From: Solirubrobacteraceae bacterium
GTDB lineage: Bacteria; Actinomycetota; Thermoleophilia; Solirubrobacterales; Solirubrobacteraceae
Direction: 5' to 3'
Assembly: GCA_023230855.1 (NCBI GenBank)
Contig: JALNWQ010000005.1
Location: 62,001 to 126,000 of the forward strand
DNA: 64,000 nucleotides
Shown in pieces: positions 44,308 to 53,477 of the stretch. The notes beneath the pieces were generated by a model, which saw nothing but the letters and a program-made list of their open reading frames with translations, did not search any database and was not told the DNA's origin. Positions within the stretch are counted from its first letter, which is position 1. Every line of letters begins with the position of its first letter. Made by a program: the position numbers and the translations under genes.

Positions 44308-46601
44308 GGTACCCCGACATGCCACGCCGCTTCCCCCGAACCACGCGCGCCTCGGCCCCCGGCCCGGGCCGACGGGCGCTCGACCGTGCCGGCCAGGACG
44401 ACGGCTGGGTCATGGTCCCCGTGATCACGATGCTCACCATCGCCCTGGCGCTCGGGTTCGCCGCGCTGCTGCTCGTCGAGCGGCAGACCTCGTCGGCCCG
44501 CGCCGAGCGTGGCACCGACGCCGCGCAGACGCTCGCCGAGGGCGTGCTCACCGCGACCGCCTCCACGCTGGCGGGCGACGCCGGATCCGCGATCTGGGAG
44601 ACGCCCTTCCCGGTCGGCGGCGACGGCACGATCCGTTGCACCGACATCACCGGGGACCTGCGCGAGAACCCCCAGGCCGGCACCCCGGCGGAGACGGCGA
44701 TCCGCACCGCGGTCGTGCGCCACTTCAAGGCGTCCGGCGACGGGCTGAGCGAGTACGTCGAGAAGGGTGGCCGGCGCACCGTGTGGCGGGTCGAGCTCTG
44801 CCCGACCGCCGACGACGGCACCGCCGTCGATCAGCGTTGGGAGGACGCGTACCGGCGTCGTGATCCCTCCGGCGACGCCCAGTCGGTGATCACCGGTCGG
44901 ATCGGCAACCAGAACACGATGTGGGTCCGCTCGCAGGCCGAGGTCCGGTCGACGCCCTCCGAGGAGCCCGTCGGCTCCGGCACCCGCATGCAGCAGTCCC
45001 GCGCCGTCGCGGCCAAGGTCCAGCAGGACGGCGCGCGCTTCTCCCCGCCCGAGGCCTACGCCATCGGCACCGGCAACTTCTCGACCGACCTCGGCAACCA
45101 GGTCGGCGCGCTGGTGCAGAACATCACGAACAGCGATCTACTGCTCGACGGGCTCGTCGGCAAGGTGCTCGGCACCAACGGCTCCCAGTTGGTCGAGGAC
45201 GCGGACGCGAAGGTCGGCATCCGGTGCGGCGTCCTCAACGGCCTGGAGGAGGCGACGTCCGACATCCTCGATCTCCAGGGTCCGCCGATCGACCTCAACA
45301 CGCTCGACCTCAACCTCTGCCTCGGAGGCGTGTTCAGCGGGCTCAACGGGATCGGTCAGGAGACCGGCCTCAACGCGCTCCTGGGTCCGCTCGGCATCAC
45401 GAACGACCGGTACACCAACCTCAACGGCATGACGATGGCGCCGGCGCCCGCGATCGACGCGTACCGCGCGACCGCGAAGGCCGGTGGCGTCCACCGCGAC
45501 AGCGTCCCCGGCGGCTGGTCGGTCAACACCGAGCAGCGCTCCGCGACGCGCCCGACCAACGCGTCGATCCCCGAGTGCGACGTGCCGTGGAACCAGTTCG
45601 TGGGAGCCGCCGGAGCGCAGCGGGTCCTCTTCATCGAGCAGGTCGGCAACGACGGCGAGGCCTACTGCCGCATCCCGGCGAGCCGCACCGGCGTCAACGC
45701 CGTGTCGGCGAAGGCGATCGTGGTCGACCGTGGTGGCCTCATCATCGAAGGGCAGGTCAACAGCGTCGTCTACGCGCTCAACGGCGCCGAGTGCGCCACC
45801 GCCGGCGAGGAGCACGGCTGCAACGGCAACCACCGTCGGCAGCAGGACCGCCGCGAGGTCGTGCGGGTGGAGGGCGCCGGTCAGATCAACGGCTCGGTGT
45901 GGACCGACGGCGCCAAGAGCGAGGTCGGCCTGTACCCGGCCGAGCCGTCGTCCGGGGCCTTTTCCGGCGCGCTCGGTCCGCTGATGGACGGCATCACGCG
46001 CTCGACCGACAACCTGCTCTGCAGCGTCGTCGACGGATCGCCGATCCTCGGCGCCGTCCTCGATCCGGTCCTCCAGCTCCTGGACTTCCTCATCGTCGAC
46101 GTCGTCGTGGGCATCCTCTACAAGCGCGAGACGATGATCGTACCCAGCGGTGCGCCCGCCCCCGGGTACTTCGACAAGCCCAGCCCGTCGAAGCGCAGGC
46201 AGCTCGGCTGCGCGATCGTCGGCAACACCATCAAGGCCCTCACCCCGACGGCCCTCCTCGGGCTGCTGGGTCAGGGTGGCGACACCCCGCCGCTGGGGAT
46301 GGACCAGTACCAGCGCGACTGCGTGCTCCTCACCCTCGTCTGCGGCGCCTGGACGAAGACCACGCGGACCGAGGACGCGATCACCATTCCGGCCGGCGTG
46401 CTCGACCAGCTGCTCGGCAACGTCACCGGACTGGCGACGAACCTCCTCAACGACGTTGCGGCCCTGTTCCAGAACCGACCGCCGATGGTGCAGCACAACG
46501 TCGACGTCATCAACAACGCGTGGGTGTCGGTCCCCGAGAACGCTGCGCTCGTCCCCGGCACGTACCGCAACGTCCCGCCGGCGGCGGCGCTGCCCAACTG
46601 A
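44304..46601 (+). CDS. Large pilus-associated protein with PilX-like N-terminus
   Basis: 765 residues. A basic start, DDGWVMVPVITMLTIALALGFAALLLVERQ as one membrane helix (about 35-60) and a following Ala/Arg helix resemble the PilX N-terminal region, without a Gly-Phe prepilin site. The long exported part has paired Cys (about ten in all), Leu/Gly-rich stretches like those in the PilV-like protein (LNALLGPLG, LLGLLGQGG), and polymer-like IIEGQVNSVVYALNG and GAGQINGSVWTDG segments suggesting beta-helix turns. Possibly a pilus tip adhesin, by context. No known domain was identified. Confidence 0.7.
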   Translation: MRYPDMPRRFPRTTRASAPGPGRRALDRAGQDDGWVMVPVITMLTIALALGFAALLLVERQTSSARAERGTDAAQTLAEGVLTATASTLAGDAGSAIWETPFPVGGDGTIRCTDITGDLRENPQAGTPAETAIRTAVVRHFKASGDGLSEYVEKGGRRTVWRVELCPTADDGTAVDQRWEDAYRRRDPSGDAQSVITGRIGNQNTMWVRSQAEVRSTPSEEPVGSGTRMQQSRAVAAKVQQDGARFSPPEAYAIGTGNFSTDLGNQVGALVQNITNSDLLLDGLVGKVLGTNGSQLVEDADAKVGIRCGVLNGLEEATSDILDLQGPPIDLNTLDLNLCLGGVFSGLNGIGQETGLNALLGPLGITNDRYTNLNGMTMAPAPAIDAYRATAKAGGVHRDSVPGGWSVNTEQRSATRPTNASIPECDVPWNQFVGAAGAQRVLFIEQVGNDGEAYCRIPASRTGVNAVSAKAIVVDRGGLIIEGQVNSVVYALNGAECATAGEEHGCNGNHRRQQDRREVVRVEGAGQINGSVWTDGAKSEVGLYPAEPSSGAFSGALGPLMDGITRSTDNLLCSVVDGSPILGAVLDPVLQLLDFLIVDVVVGILYKRETMIVPSGAPAPGYFDKPSPSKRRQLGCAIVGNTIKALTPTALLGLLGQGGDTPPLGMDQYQRDCVLLTLVCGAWTKTTRTEDAITIPAGVLDQLLGNVTGLATNLLNDVAALFQNRPPMVQHNVDVINNAWVSVPENAALVPGTYRNVPPAAALPN

Positions 46602-46844
46602 CCCGTCCCCTCCCGCCGCAGCGCGGTCGCGTCGCCACCGCACCGCCGGGCGACGACGCGACCGCCCCGAGCAGGACGTCGAGGGCGACGCCGGCGAGCG
46701 CCGGCAGCAGCACGCCGCGACGCGTCGGACGGGCGTTCGAGGCGTGGCCGGACCGCCGCGCCGCGCGGATGCGGGTCGGTGGTCACAGCCGGAACGGCCA
46801 TCGACAACGTGCGGATGGCGGTCGTACATGAGGAGATCCATCAC

Positions 46845-47147
46845 GTGAGGATCACCTCCGGCGGCCAGGTCTCGGTGCCCGCCGCCGTCCGACGCCGCTG
46901 GGGCACGCGCCGCGTGAAGATCACCGACGTCGGGGACCAGCTCATCGTCGAGCCGGAGCCCGAGAACCGCTTCGCGACGTTCCGCGGCACGATCTCCGGC
47001 CTTCCGCTGACCGCCGACGAGATGCTGGTGCAGAGCCGCGCCGACGAGGAGCGCATCGAGGGCGACGGCGACCTCCACGCCGTCGCGCGCGCCGTCGGCA
47101 TCCGGACGACGCCGATCCCGAACTCGCACGGCGTGCGGCCGGCCTGA
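46845..47147 (+). CDS. Orphan AbrB/SpoVT-type antitoxin-like protein
   Basis: 100 residues from GTG 46845, which has AGGAG nine bases upstream; ATG 46815 is an alternative. VRITSGGQVSVPAAVRRRWG and KITDVGDQLIVEPE form a swapped-hairpin AbrB DNA-binding domain. The C-terminal half is acidic and helical (LTADEMLVQSRADEERI), as in VapB antitoxins. No toxin gene follows; the next gene is on the other strand. It may be a solitary regulator or half of a lost pair. The gap 46602-46814 shows nothing else. Confidence 0.75.
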   Translation: MRITSGGQVSVPAAVRRRWGTRRVKITDVGDQLIVEPEPENRFATFRGTISGLPLTADEMLVQSRADEERIEGDGDLHAVARAVGIRTTPIPNSHGVRPA

Positions 47148-47206
47148 CCGGCCACGCGCGACGGGCCATCGGGCACGACGGCCGGTTCGCCCTACCTGGC
47201 GCCCGA

Positions 47207-48481
47207 TCAGCGCCGCACGCGCACCGTGCGGGTCACGACCCGGGACCGGTGGCCGGGGGCGCCGACCGTCACCCGCACGCGCACCCGGACGGTGCGACGG
47301 GAGCGGCCGATCGCCCGGCGGGCGGACTGCTTCAGGCGCACCTTGATCGTGCGCCCGGACCCGGCGCGCGTCGTGCGCACCGAGCCCCTGCCCACCTGCA
47401 CCGTCCTGCGCTCGCCCCGCACGCGCAGCCGCAGCCGTCGGGCCTGCGCCCGCGTGACGGTGGCGCGCGCCGAGCAGCGGCCGACCGGCGTCGATGCGCA
47501 CGTCACCCGCAGGACCCCGCGACGGCGCACCTGGGCGACCGTCTGGCGGGGCGCTCCGAGCTTGACGACGGGCAGCGGGCGCGGGACGTCCGAAGTCGAT
47601 CCTCCCCCGCCCCCGGGCCCCGCCGCGCCACCGGTCCCACCGCCACCACCGACCGGCGCGCACGCCTGACGGGGCGACGCCACCCGCGGCGGCCCCACGG
47701 CGCGAGCCCCGGCGGGCGCCGCGCGCCGGGTCGCGTCGCCCGGGCACGCGTCCTGGGTCTCGTCACCGAACCCGTCGCCGTCCGCGTCCGGCTCCAGCAC
47801 GGCGTCGATCACCGGGAAGCCCGCCAGCGTCGGACCCATCACCTGCTGGCCGCCCGCGCGCATCGCGGGCGCGAACGACGTCGTGCCCGCCCCACCCGAC
47901 CCGGCGTGCAGCGGCAACGTGCTGCCGAGCGTCAGCGGGCTGATCCCCAGGTAGTCGACGACCTCGACCGGCTCGCCGTCGATCCGCTCCACCACGTTGA
48001 CCACCGGCAGTCGCACCGGCACCGTCGTCACCGTGCTCGGCGCCGGGGTGAACGCCTGGCTCTCCACCGGGGCGGTGCAGCAGATCGCCCCGGCCGCGCC
48101 GGCGCCCCCACCGGCCTGCGAGCGCAACGCCCGCACGACGGTGAAGACCATCGGCCCGGTGCGCGGGCCCGTCCGCACCCGGGCGGTGACGACGACCCAC
48201 CGGCCGCGCGGGGCCTGCCACGACGGGCCGCCCGGCCATCCGGGGCTCATCAGCGTGCACGACGGCGGCACGCCGTACGTGGGACGCAGCGGCGGGAGCA
48301 CCAGCGCCTCGCACCCCTCGGCGCCGGCGGTGTCGACCGGCGCGTTCATCTCCGCGCCGATCCGCACCGCCCCGGTGGCCGGGGCCGCCGTCGTCAGGCC
48401 CGCGGCGACCGCGACGGCGGCGGTGATCCACCGGGCCCGTCCCCTCGCCCGTCGACGCGTCCGTCCTGACCGGCGCACCAT
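47207..48481 (-). CDS. Secreted protein with arginine-rich C-terminal domain
   Basis: 424 residues. A twin-basic start and signal peptide (WITAAVAVAAGLTTAAPATGA). The middle region is Pro/Gly/Val-rich with CC (AICCTAPVES), and DADGDGFGDETQDACPGD near residue 250 is a calcium-binding thrombospondin type 3-like repeat. A Gly-rich linker then leads to a basic beta domain (RGVLRVTCASTPVGRC, RTIKVRLKQSARRAIGRSRR). Function unknown; surface-exposed by signal and repeat. Alone on its strand. Confidence 0.75.
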   Translation of the reverse strand: MVRRSGRTRRRARGRARWITAAVAVAAGLTTAAPATGAVRIGAEMNAPVDTAGAEGCEALVLPPLRPTYGVPPSCTLMSPGWPGGPSWQAPRGRWVVVTARVRTGPRTGPMVFTVVRALRSQAGGGAGAAGAICCTAPVESQAFTPAPSTVTTVPVRLPVVNVVERIDGEPVEVVDYLGISPLTLGSTLPLHAGSGGAGTTSFAPAMRAGGQQVMGPTLAGFPVIDAVLEPDADGDGFGDETQDACPGDATRRAAPAGARAVGPPRVASPRQACAPVGGGGGTGGAAGPGGGGGSTSDVPRPLPVVKLGAPRQTVAQVRRRGVLRVTCASTPVGRCSARATVTRAQARRLRLRVRGERRTVQVGRGSVRTTRAGSGRTIKVRLKQSARRAIGRSRRTVRVRVRVTVGAPGHRSRVVTRTVRVRR

Positions 48482-48577
48482 GACACGACCGTACCCCGTA
48501 CGCGGGGCGTCACGTGCCGGTCGGGCCACCGACGGCGCCTCACCGCCGCGACCGCCGATCCGCCACAATGACGGTGG

Positions 48578-49120
48578 ATGTCCGGGATGCGCATCGCCCT
48601 CATCGCCGTGATCGTCATCGGCACGCTCACGATCCTGGGATCGCTCGTCCCGACGGAGGAGCGCAACCTCACCCGCCGGGCCCCGACGACGACCACGACC
48701 ACCGGTCCGGCGCCGGTCGTCGGCCGGCCCGTGGCGTTCACCGCACCGCGCGAGAAGGCCGTGCGCGCCGAGGTCGGCGACACGCTCGTCATGACGATCG
48801 AGCTCAAGGACGGCGACTGGGTCCGCGCCCTCGACCTGGGGTTCGAGCAGTACCTGCCCGCCGGACGGCGCATGGTGCTGCGGTTCCCCGCGACCCGGAC
48901 CGGCCGGTTCGAGCTGCGGACCCGCGACTCCGACGAGGTGCTCGCCAAGCTCGTCATCGCCGACCGCGCCGACCGGCCCGCGGGCGAGGACCTGGGCCCC
49001 CACGACATGCCCGACATGTCGCCCGATCCCGGCGGCGAGGACGGCGCGCCCGGGGACGGGTCCGGCGACGACGCACCGCGCGACACGCCCGTCGGGACGT
49101 CGGCCGTGCTCGTGCGGTAG
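48578..49120 (+). CDS. Membrane-anchored protein with cupredoxin-like domain
   Basis: 180 residues. One N-terminal membrane segment (MRIALIAVIVIGTLTILGSLV), a Thr-rich linker, then VRAEVGDTLVMTIELKDGDWVRALDLGF to GRFELRTRDSDEVLAKLVI, which has the strand pattern of a cupredoxin fold but lacks the Cys/His copper ligands. The tail is acidic and Gly/Pro-rich (HDMPDMSPDPGG). Function unknown. ATG 48578 is preceded by CACAAT (48564-48569), so it may be leaderless. Confidence 0.65.
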   Translation: MSGMRIALIAVIVIGTLTILGSLVPTEERNLTRRAPTTTTTTGPAPVVGRPVAFTAPREKAVRAEVGDTLVMTIELKDGDWVRALDLGFEQYLPAGRRMVLRFPATRTGRFELRTRDSDEVLAKLVIADRADRPAGEDLGPHDMPDMSPDPGGEDGAPGDGSGDDAPRDTPVGTSAVLVR

Positions 49121-49183
49121 GAGCCGGCCGGCAGGCCCTGGGCCGCCTGGACTCGGAGGACGACCTAGCGCCCTGCGCGCCGA

Positions 49184-49657
49184 TCAGGCGTCGTCGCCCG
49201 CGTCGGGCTTGGGGTCGGGCCGCTCGGCCGGATGCTCCTGGGCGTCACGGCCCGGGATCTCGACCCCCGTCCCGTCGCACCAGGCGCACACCACCTCGTG
49301 CGGCTCGCCCCCGGCGTTGGACTGCAACCGGCCCTTGCCACGGCAGGGCGAGCACTCCTTCGGGCCCCGGTCCGCGGTCGTGGACTCGTCGGTCGCCTCG
49401 TCCTCGTCACGGCGACGGCGTGGACGGCCGGCGCCGCTCTTCGACGGTGCGGTGCCCGCCGACGCGGCGGCGCCCGGGCCCGCGGCGCGGGTCCGTCGGG
49501 CGCCCTTCGCCATACCACCGGTGGACGCGGCACCGGAACGGGCCTTCGTCCCGGCGGTCGCACCGGACGTCCCGCCGGCCCGCACCACGCGGGCGGTGCC
49601 CGCCCAGTGCCCGCTGCCGGTGGTGCTGCGCTGCTTGGTGCTCCTCGAGGCCGCCAT
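49184..49657 (-). CDS. Small protein with DnaJ-type CxxCxGxG zinc motif
   Basis: 157 residues. A long basic Ala/Gly/Thr/Arg-rich, probably disordered N-terminus (about 1-95), then CSPCRGKGRL and CAWCDGTGVEIPG, two CxxCxGxG-like units that would bind one zinc as in DnaJ. An acidic tail follows (HPAERPDPKPDAGDD). Role unknown. It is divergent from gluQ with a 72-bp gap; ATG 49657. Confidence 0.7.
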   Translation of the reverse strand: MAASRSTKQRSTTGSGHWAGTARVVRAGGTSGATAGTKARSGAASTGGMAKGARRTRAAGPGAAASAGTAPSKSGAGRPRRRRDEDEATDESTTADRGPKECSPCRGKGRLQSNAGGEPHEVVCAWCDGTGVEIPGRDAQEHPAERPDPKPDAGDDA

Positions 49658-49716
49658 CCGGGCGAGCATACGCACGACGCCCGCGCCGGGGCCGACCGGT
49701 CGGCGGACCGACGGCC

Positions 49717-49722
49717 TATCGT
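49717..49722 (+). promoter_or_regulatory. -10 box (TATCGT) of gluQ
   Basis: Seven bases separate TATCGT from the ATG at 49730, so the mRNA is probably leaderless; no ribosome site is visible. Confidence 0.5.
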
Positions 49723-49729
49723 CCGGCCC

Positions 49730-50665
49730 ATGCCGACCGCGCCCGTCGGCCGGTTCGCGCCCAGCCCGACCGGCACGCTGCACCTGGGCAACCTGCGCAC
49801 CGCGCTCGTCGCGTGGCTGTCGATCCGGCGCGCGGGCGGCACGTTCCTCCTGCGGATCGAGGACCTGGACCGCGACCGCAGCCGTCCCGAGCACGAGGCG
49901 GCGCAGCTGCGCGACCTGCGGGCGATCGGGGTGGACTGGGACGGCGAGCCGGTGCGCCAGTCCGACCGCGCTGCCGCGTACGACGACGCGATCGACCGGC
50001 TGGACCGCGCGGGGCTGCTGTACCCGTGCTGGTGCACCCGGGCCGAGATCCGAGACGCCGCCCGCGCCCCCCACGGCGACCTGCCCGAGGGCGCCTACCC
50101 CGGCACGTGCGCCCACCTGGACGCGGCCGGTCGGGCGCGGCGCGCCGCCGACGCCGATCGCCCGCCCGCGCTACGGGTGCGCGCCGACGCGGCCCGCGTC
50201 ACCGTCGAGGACCGCTGGCGCGGGCCGATCGCCGGCACGGTCGACGACTTCGTCGTCCGCCGCGGCGACGGAACCGTCGCCTACAACCTGGCGGTCGTCG
50301 TCGACGACGGCCGGCAGCGGATCGACGAGGTCGTCCGCGGTGACGACCTGGCGTCCTCCGCGCCGCGGCAGGCCTGGCTGGCGGCGACGCTCGGCCTGCC
50401 GGTCCCGTCGTACGCCCACGTCCCGCTGGTGCTGGGACCGGACGGTCGGCGCCTGGCCAAGCGCGACGGCGCCGTGACCCTCGCCGACCGCGCCGCCCTG
50501 GGCGAGGACGCCGCGACGGTGCGCGGGGCGCTCGCCGCGAGCCTCGGCATCGTGCCGCCCGGATCGCGCCCGACGCCCGCCGAGCTCGTCGCCGCGTTCG
50601 ACCCGGCGGTGCTCGTCGGCCGGGGGCCGACGCGGTGGGACCCCGTCGACGGTCCGCTCACCTGA
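49730..50665 (+). CDS. gluQ: Glutamyl-queuosine tRNA(Asp) synthetase
   Basis: 311 residues, about the length of the catalytic core of glutamyl-tRNA synthetase without the anticodon domain. GRFAPSPTGTLHLGNLRTAL carries the HIGH-type motif; LLRIEDLDRDR follows; CWC...YPGTC (about residues 102-128) is the zinc site specific to GluQ; the KMSKS counterpart is RRLAKRDGA. Attaches Glu to queuosine of tRNA(Asp). It is a plausible stand-alone gene; the downstream hydrolase gene is convergent. Confidence 0.92.
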   Translation: MPTAPVGRFAPSPTGTLHLGNLRTALVAWLSIRRAGGTFLLRIEDLDRDRSRPEHEAAQLRDLRAIGVDWDGEPVRQSDRAAAYDDAIDRLDRAGLLYPCWCTRAEIRDAARAPHGDLPEGAYPGTCAHLDAAGRARRAADADRPPALRVRADAARVTVEDRWRGPIAGTVDDFVVRRGDGTVAYNLAVVVDDGRQRIDEVVRGDDLASSAPRQAWLAATLGLPVPSYAHVPLVLGPDGRRLAKRDGAVTLADRAALGEDAATVRGALAASLGIVPPGSRPTPAELVAAFDPAVLVGRGPTRWDPVDGPLT

Positions 50666-50672
50666 CGATCCC

Positions 50673-52877
50673 CTACCGCCGCCCCACCCGCCGGATCGCG
50701 TGGCGGGTGCGGGAGCGGGCGCCGTCCTTCGCCGTCAGGCGGGTGGTGACGCGGTAGCGGCCCGCGGGCAGGCGGGCGATGCGGCGACGTACGGTGCGGG
50801 GCTTCGACGCCCGCAGGGTCAGGCGGCGCACGGTGCGCCAGCGACGGGTCGTCCGCACCCGACCGGCCGACGACCGCACGCGGCGCACGACCCGGCGCGC
50901 GATCGTCACCCGCACCCGACCGGCGGTCGACGTGCGCAACGCGACCCGGCGTGGCGACAGGCGCACGCGCGAGACCTTGGGTCGCCGCCGCGACGCCTGA
51001 CCCGCCGTGGCGGGCACGGACGCCCGGACGATCGGGCGCTGCTCGTCGCGCGGCACGACCGGCAGGCGCAGCGTCGGCGGCCGGTCGGCGTCCACCACGA
51101 CCCCGACCGGGGTCGGGACCACGTTGCCGCGGTACGACAGGTCGCCGCCGGCGACGGTCAGGCGGTACCGGTGGCCCGCCGCGAACCGGTGCACGATGCC
51201 CGGCAGCGTCACCTCGATCTCGCGGCCGTCGACCGGGACCCCCACCGCCGACACCTGCTCCCCCGGCAGGAGCACCGACCCGTCGGGCGACACGTCCTCC
51301 AACCGGACGTAGACCTTGGGCGACCCCTCGTCGCCGAGCAGCGGACCGGTCGCCTCCGCCAGACCGGGCGACAGTCGCACCCGGAGCTTGGGCGTCCCGA
51401 CGACGTCGACGTCCTCGGCGAGCGGGGCGCTCGTGAACGACGTGAACGTGCCGGGCACGTTCACCGGGGCCCCGCCGAACTGCGACAGGTCGAACGTCGT
51501 GAGCCCCGTCGGGATCCCCAGCAGCGTCGTGAGGAGCGTCGGGGCGCCCGGGACGACCGCGCCGTCGGTGCGCAGCGTGCCGTCGGCCGACAGGCGCAGC
51601 TCGTCGGTGCGGTCGCTCGCCGGGTACGCCTCGGCCCGCGCGTACGACGGGGACGCGTCGCCCTCGTACGGGGCCCACGGCCGCTGGTACGTGAAGTCGA
51701 GCGACGGGGCCTTCGGGTCGTCCTTGAGGTAGTGGTCGAACCACTCGAGGAACGCGGCGCCCTCGTAGGTCGTCGTCCGGTACGTCTCGTCCCACTCGCC
51801 CGGCAGCGCCTTCGCGCCGCTGTGGCCCCAGTGGTGCCAGATGAGCTTGACCGGGGTGCCCTGCCGCTTGAGCGCGCGGTACGTCGCCAGCGACTCGTTG
51901 AGGTTGAACAGCGAGTCCTTCTGGCCCTGCGCGAGGAGCGTCGGGATGCGGATGCGGTCGATGTACGACGCCACCGACGCGTGCTCGAGCACCTGCGACA
52001 GGCCGTCGCTCGCGCCCCCGGTGGCGACGCTCGGGATCGCGCCCAGGCAGATCTGCTCGGTGAACCCGGGGCAGGCGAGCGTGCGCTGCAGCGCGTCGAC
52101 CGGCAGGCCCTGCACGCCGTTGACGAGCCCGAGCGAGAAGAACCCGACCCCCCAGATGGTCTTGAGCGACCCGGCGGTGCGCGGGGTCGCGCCGTCGCCG
52201 AGGTCGGCGTTGTCCGGCGACAGCGAGTAGCGCAGGTCGTGCCAGGTGATGAGCGGGACGATCGTGTCGACGCGGGGGTCGTCCTTGACGGTCGCGAACT
52301 GGAACCCGCCGCCGTAGGACCCGCCGAACAGGCCGATCCGCGGGTCGTGGTCGTACGCGGCGCCGTCGTGACCGCGGGCGTCACGTCGGATCCAGTCGAC
52401 CCGCTCGCCCCCGGGCGTCGGGGCGCCGCCGAGGTAGCTCACGAGCTGGCGGGCCGCGCGACCGTCGGTGTCGGGGTCGTCCAGCGAGATCTTGCAGCCC
52501 GACCCGCCCCACCCCAGGCCGGAGTAGTTCATGACCGCGTAGCCGCGGCGGGCCATCGCCGCCGCCCACTTCCGCTGGCCGGCGACCGACCCGCCGAACC
52601 CGTTCGTCGTCATGAGCGCCGGGACGGGCCGCGACGCGGTGGCGCCGGCGGGGCGGGACAACTCGGCCTCGATCCGACAGACCCGCTCGTCGCGGGCGCC
52701 GGACCGCACCTGGAACGTCAGCGACTGGACGGCGTGGCCCTCGGCCTGCCGTACCGCGCCCGGCGCGACCGAGATCGGCGCGGGTGGCTCGGACGCCGCG
52801 GACGTGGACGCCGGTACCACCGCCACGGTGACGGCGACGGCCAGCGCCGCGACCCGGAATGCACCTGGAACCCGCAC
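50673..52877 (-). CDS. Secreted S15 (CocE/X-Pro dipeptidyl peptidase-like) hydrolase
   Basis: 734 residues from GTG 52877, with GGAGG seven bases upstream. Signal peptide VAALAVAVTVAVVPASTSA. Alpha/beta hydrolase: LMTTNGFGGS, the nucleophile in IGLFGGSYGGGFQ near residue 198, and the His in WHHWGHSG. A jelly-roll domain (FTSFTSAPLAEDVDVVGTPKL, YVRLEDVSPDGS) follows. The last 110 residues are an Arg-rich beta domain (VSRVRLSPRRVALRTST) like the tails of other exported proteins here. Likely hydrolyses esters or peptides outside the cell; the substrate is unknown. Confidence 0.88.
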   Translation of the reverse strand: MRVPGAFRVAALAVAVTVAVVPASTSAASEPPAPISVAPGAVRQAEGHAVQSLTFQVRSGARDERVCRIEAELSRPAGATASRPVPALMTTNGFGGSVAGQRKWAAAMARRGYAVMNYSGLGWGGSGCKISLDDPDTDGRAARQLVSYLGGAPTPGGERVDWIRRDARGHDGAAYDHDPRIGLFGGSYGGGFQFATVKDDPRVDTIVPLITWHDLRYSLSPDNADLGDGATPRTAGSLKTIWGVGFFSLGLVNGVQGLPVDALQRTLACPGFTEQICLGAIPSVATGGASDGLSQVLEHASVASYIDRIRIPTLLAQGQKDSLFNLNESLATYRALKRQGTPVKLIWHHWGHSGAKALPGEWDETYRTTTYEGAAFLEWFDHYLKDDPKAPSLDFTYQRPWAPYEGDASPSYARAEAYPASDRTDELRLSADGTLRTDGAVVPGAPTLLTTLLGIPTGLTTFDLSQFGGAPVNVPGTFTSFTSAPLAEDVDVVGTPKLRVRLSPGLAEATGPLLGDEGSPKVYVRLEDVSPDGSVLLPGEQVSAVGVPVDGREIEVTLPGIVHRFAAGHRYRLTVAGGDLSYRGNVVPTPVGVVVDADRPPTLRLPVVPRDEQRPIVRASVPATAGQASRRRPKVSRVRLSPRRVALRTSTAGRVRVTIARRVVRRVRSSAGRVRTTRRWRTVRRLTLRASKPRTVRRRIARLPAGRYRVTTRLTAKDGARSRTRHAIRRVGRR

Positions 52878-53060
52878 GTCTACTCCTCCCCCGCGACCGC
52901 TCCTCCGCGGGGCCGCGTCACAGGACGGTAACACCGATCCCGCTCGATGAACACCCACGTTCCTCGGAACGGCCCGGGCCGGGACCACGCCGCGCCCGAG
53001 CGCCGTAGCGTGCGCTACTGCACCCCGCCGAATCAGCGTCGGTGCGACACTTGAGGCACG

Positions 53061-53420
53061 ATGCTGGCCCGCGTCCCACCGCTCACGCCCGCGAACCTCG
53101 CGCGGTTCTGGATCCCGGTCCTCCTCATCGCCACCGCGCCGGTGATGATCATCATCAGCCCGAACATCATCGGCCTGGACGGGGCGGCGATCATGCTCGG
53201 CGGCGGCGCCGGCGTCTGGGTGTCGAACAAGCTCTACCGGATCGGCCAGGGGGGCGAGAAGGACCGCCACGTCGAGGTCGACTCGCGGGCGTTCATGACC
53301 CGCTACGGCGTGTGGCCGGACGAGGCGTCGCCCGACGTCCTCCGTCGGGCGGTCGCCGACGGCGCCCTCAGCACGGAGCAGGCGACCGAGATCGCCGACC
53401 GCCGCGACGCCGCCGCCTGA
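53061..53420 (+). CDS. Small membrane protein
   Basis: 119 residues. Two hydrophobic segments (FWIPVLLIATAPVMIIIS and GLDGAAIMLGGGAGVWVS) then a charged C-terminal half (GEKDRHVEVDSRAFMTRYG, VLRRAVADGALSTEQATEIADRR) that is probably cytoplasmic. GAGG lies just before the ATG. Function and family not recognised. Confidence 0.65.
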   Translation: MLARVPPLTPANLARFWIPVLLIATAPVMIIISPNIIGLDGAAIMLGGGAGVWVSNKLYRIGQGGEKDRHVEVDSRAFMTRYGVWPDEASPDVLRRAVADGALSTEQATEIADRRDAAA

Positions 53421-53463
53421 CCGCGTCGCGGTCGCGCGCTTGCGCGCCGACCTTCCCACCCAT

Positions 53464-53469
53464 TACGGT
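53464..53469 (+). promoter_or_regulatory. -10 box (TACGGT) of the second S15 hydrolase
   Basis: Eight bases before ATG 53478; again no ribosome site lies between, suggesting a leaderless mRNA. Confidence 0.4.
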
Positions 53470-53477
53470 GAACAGCG

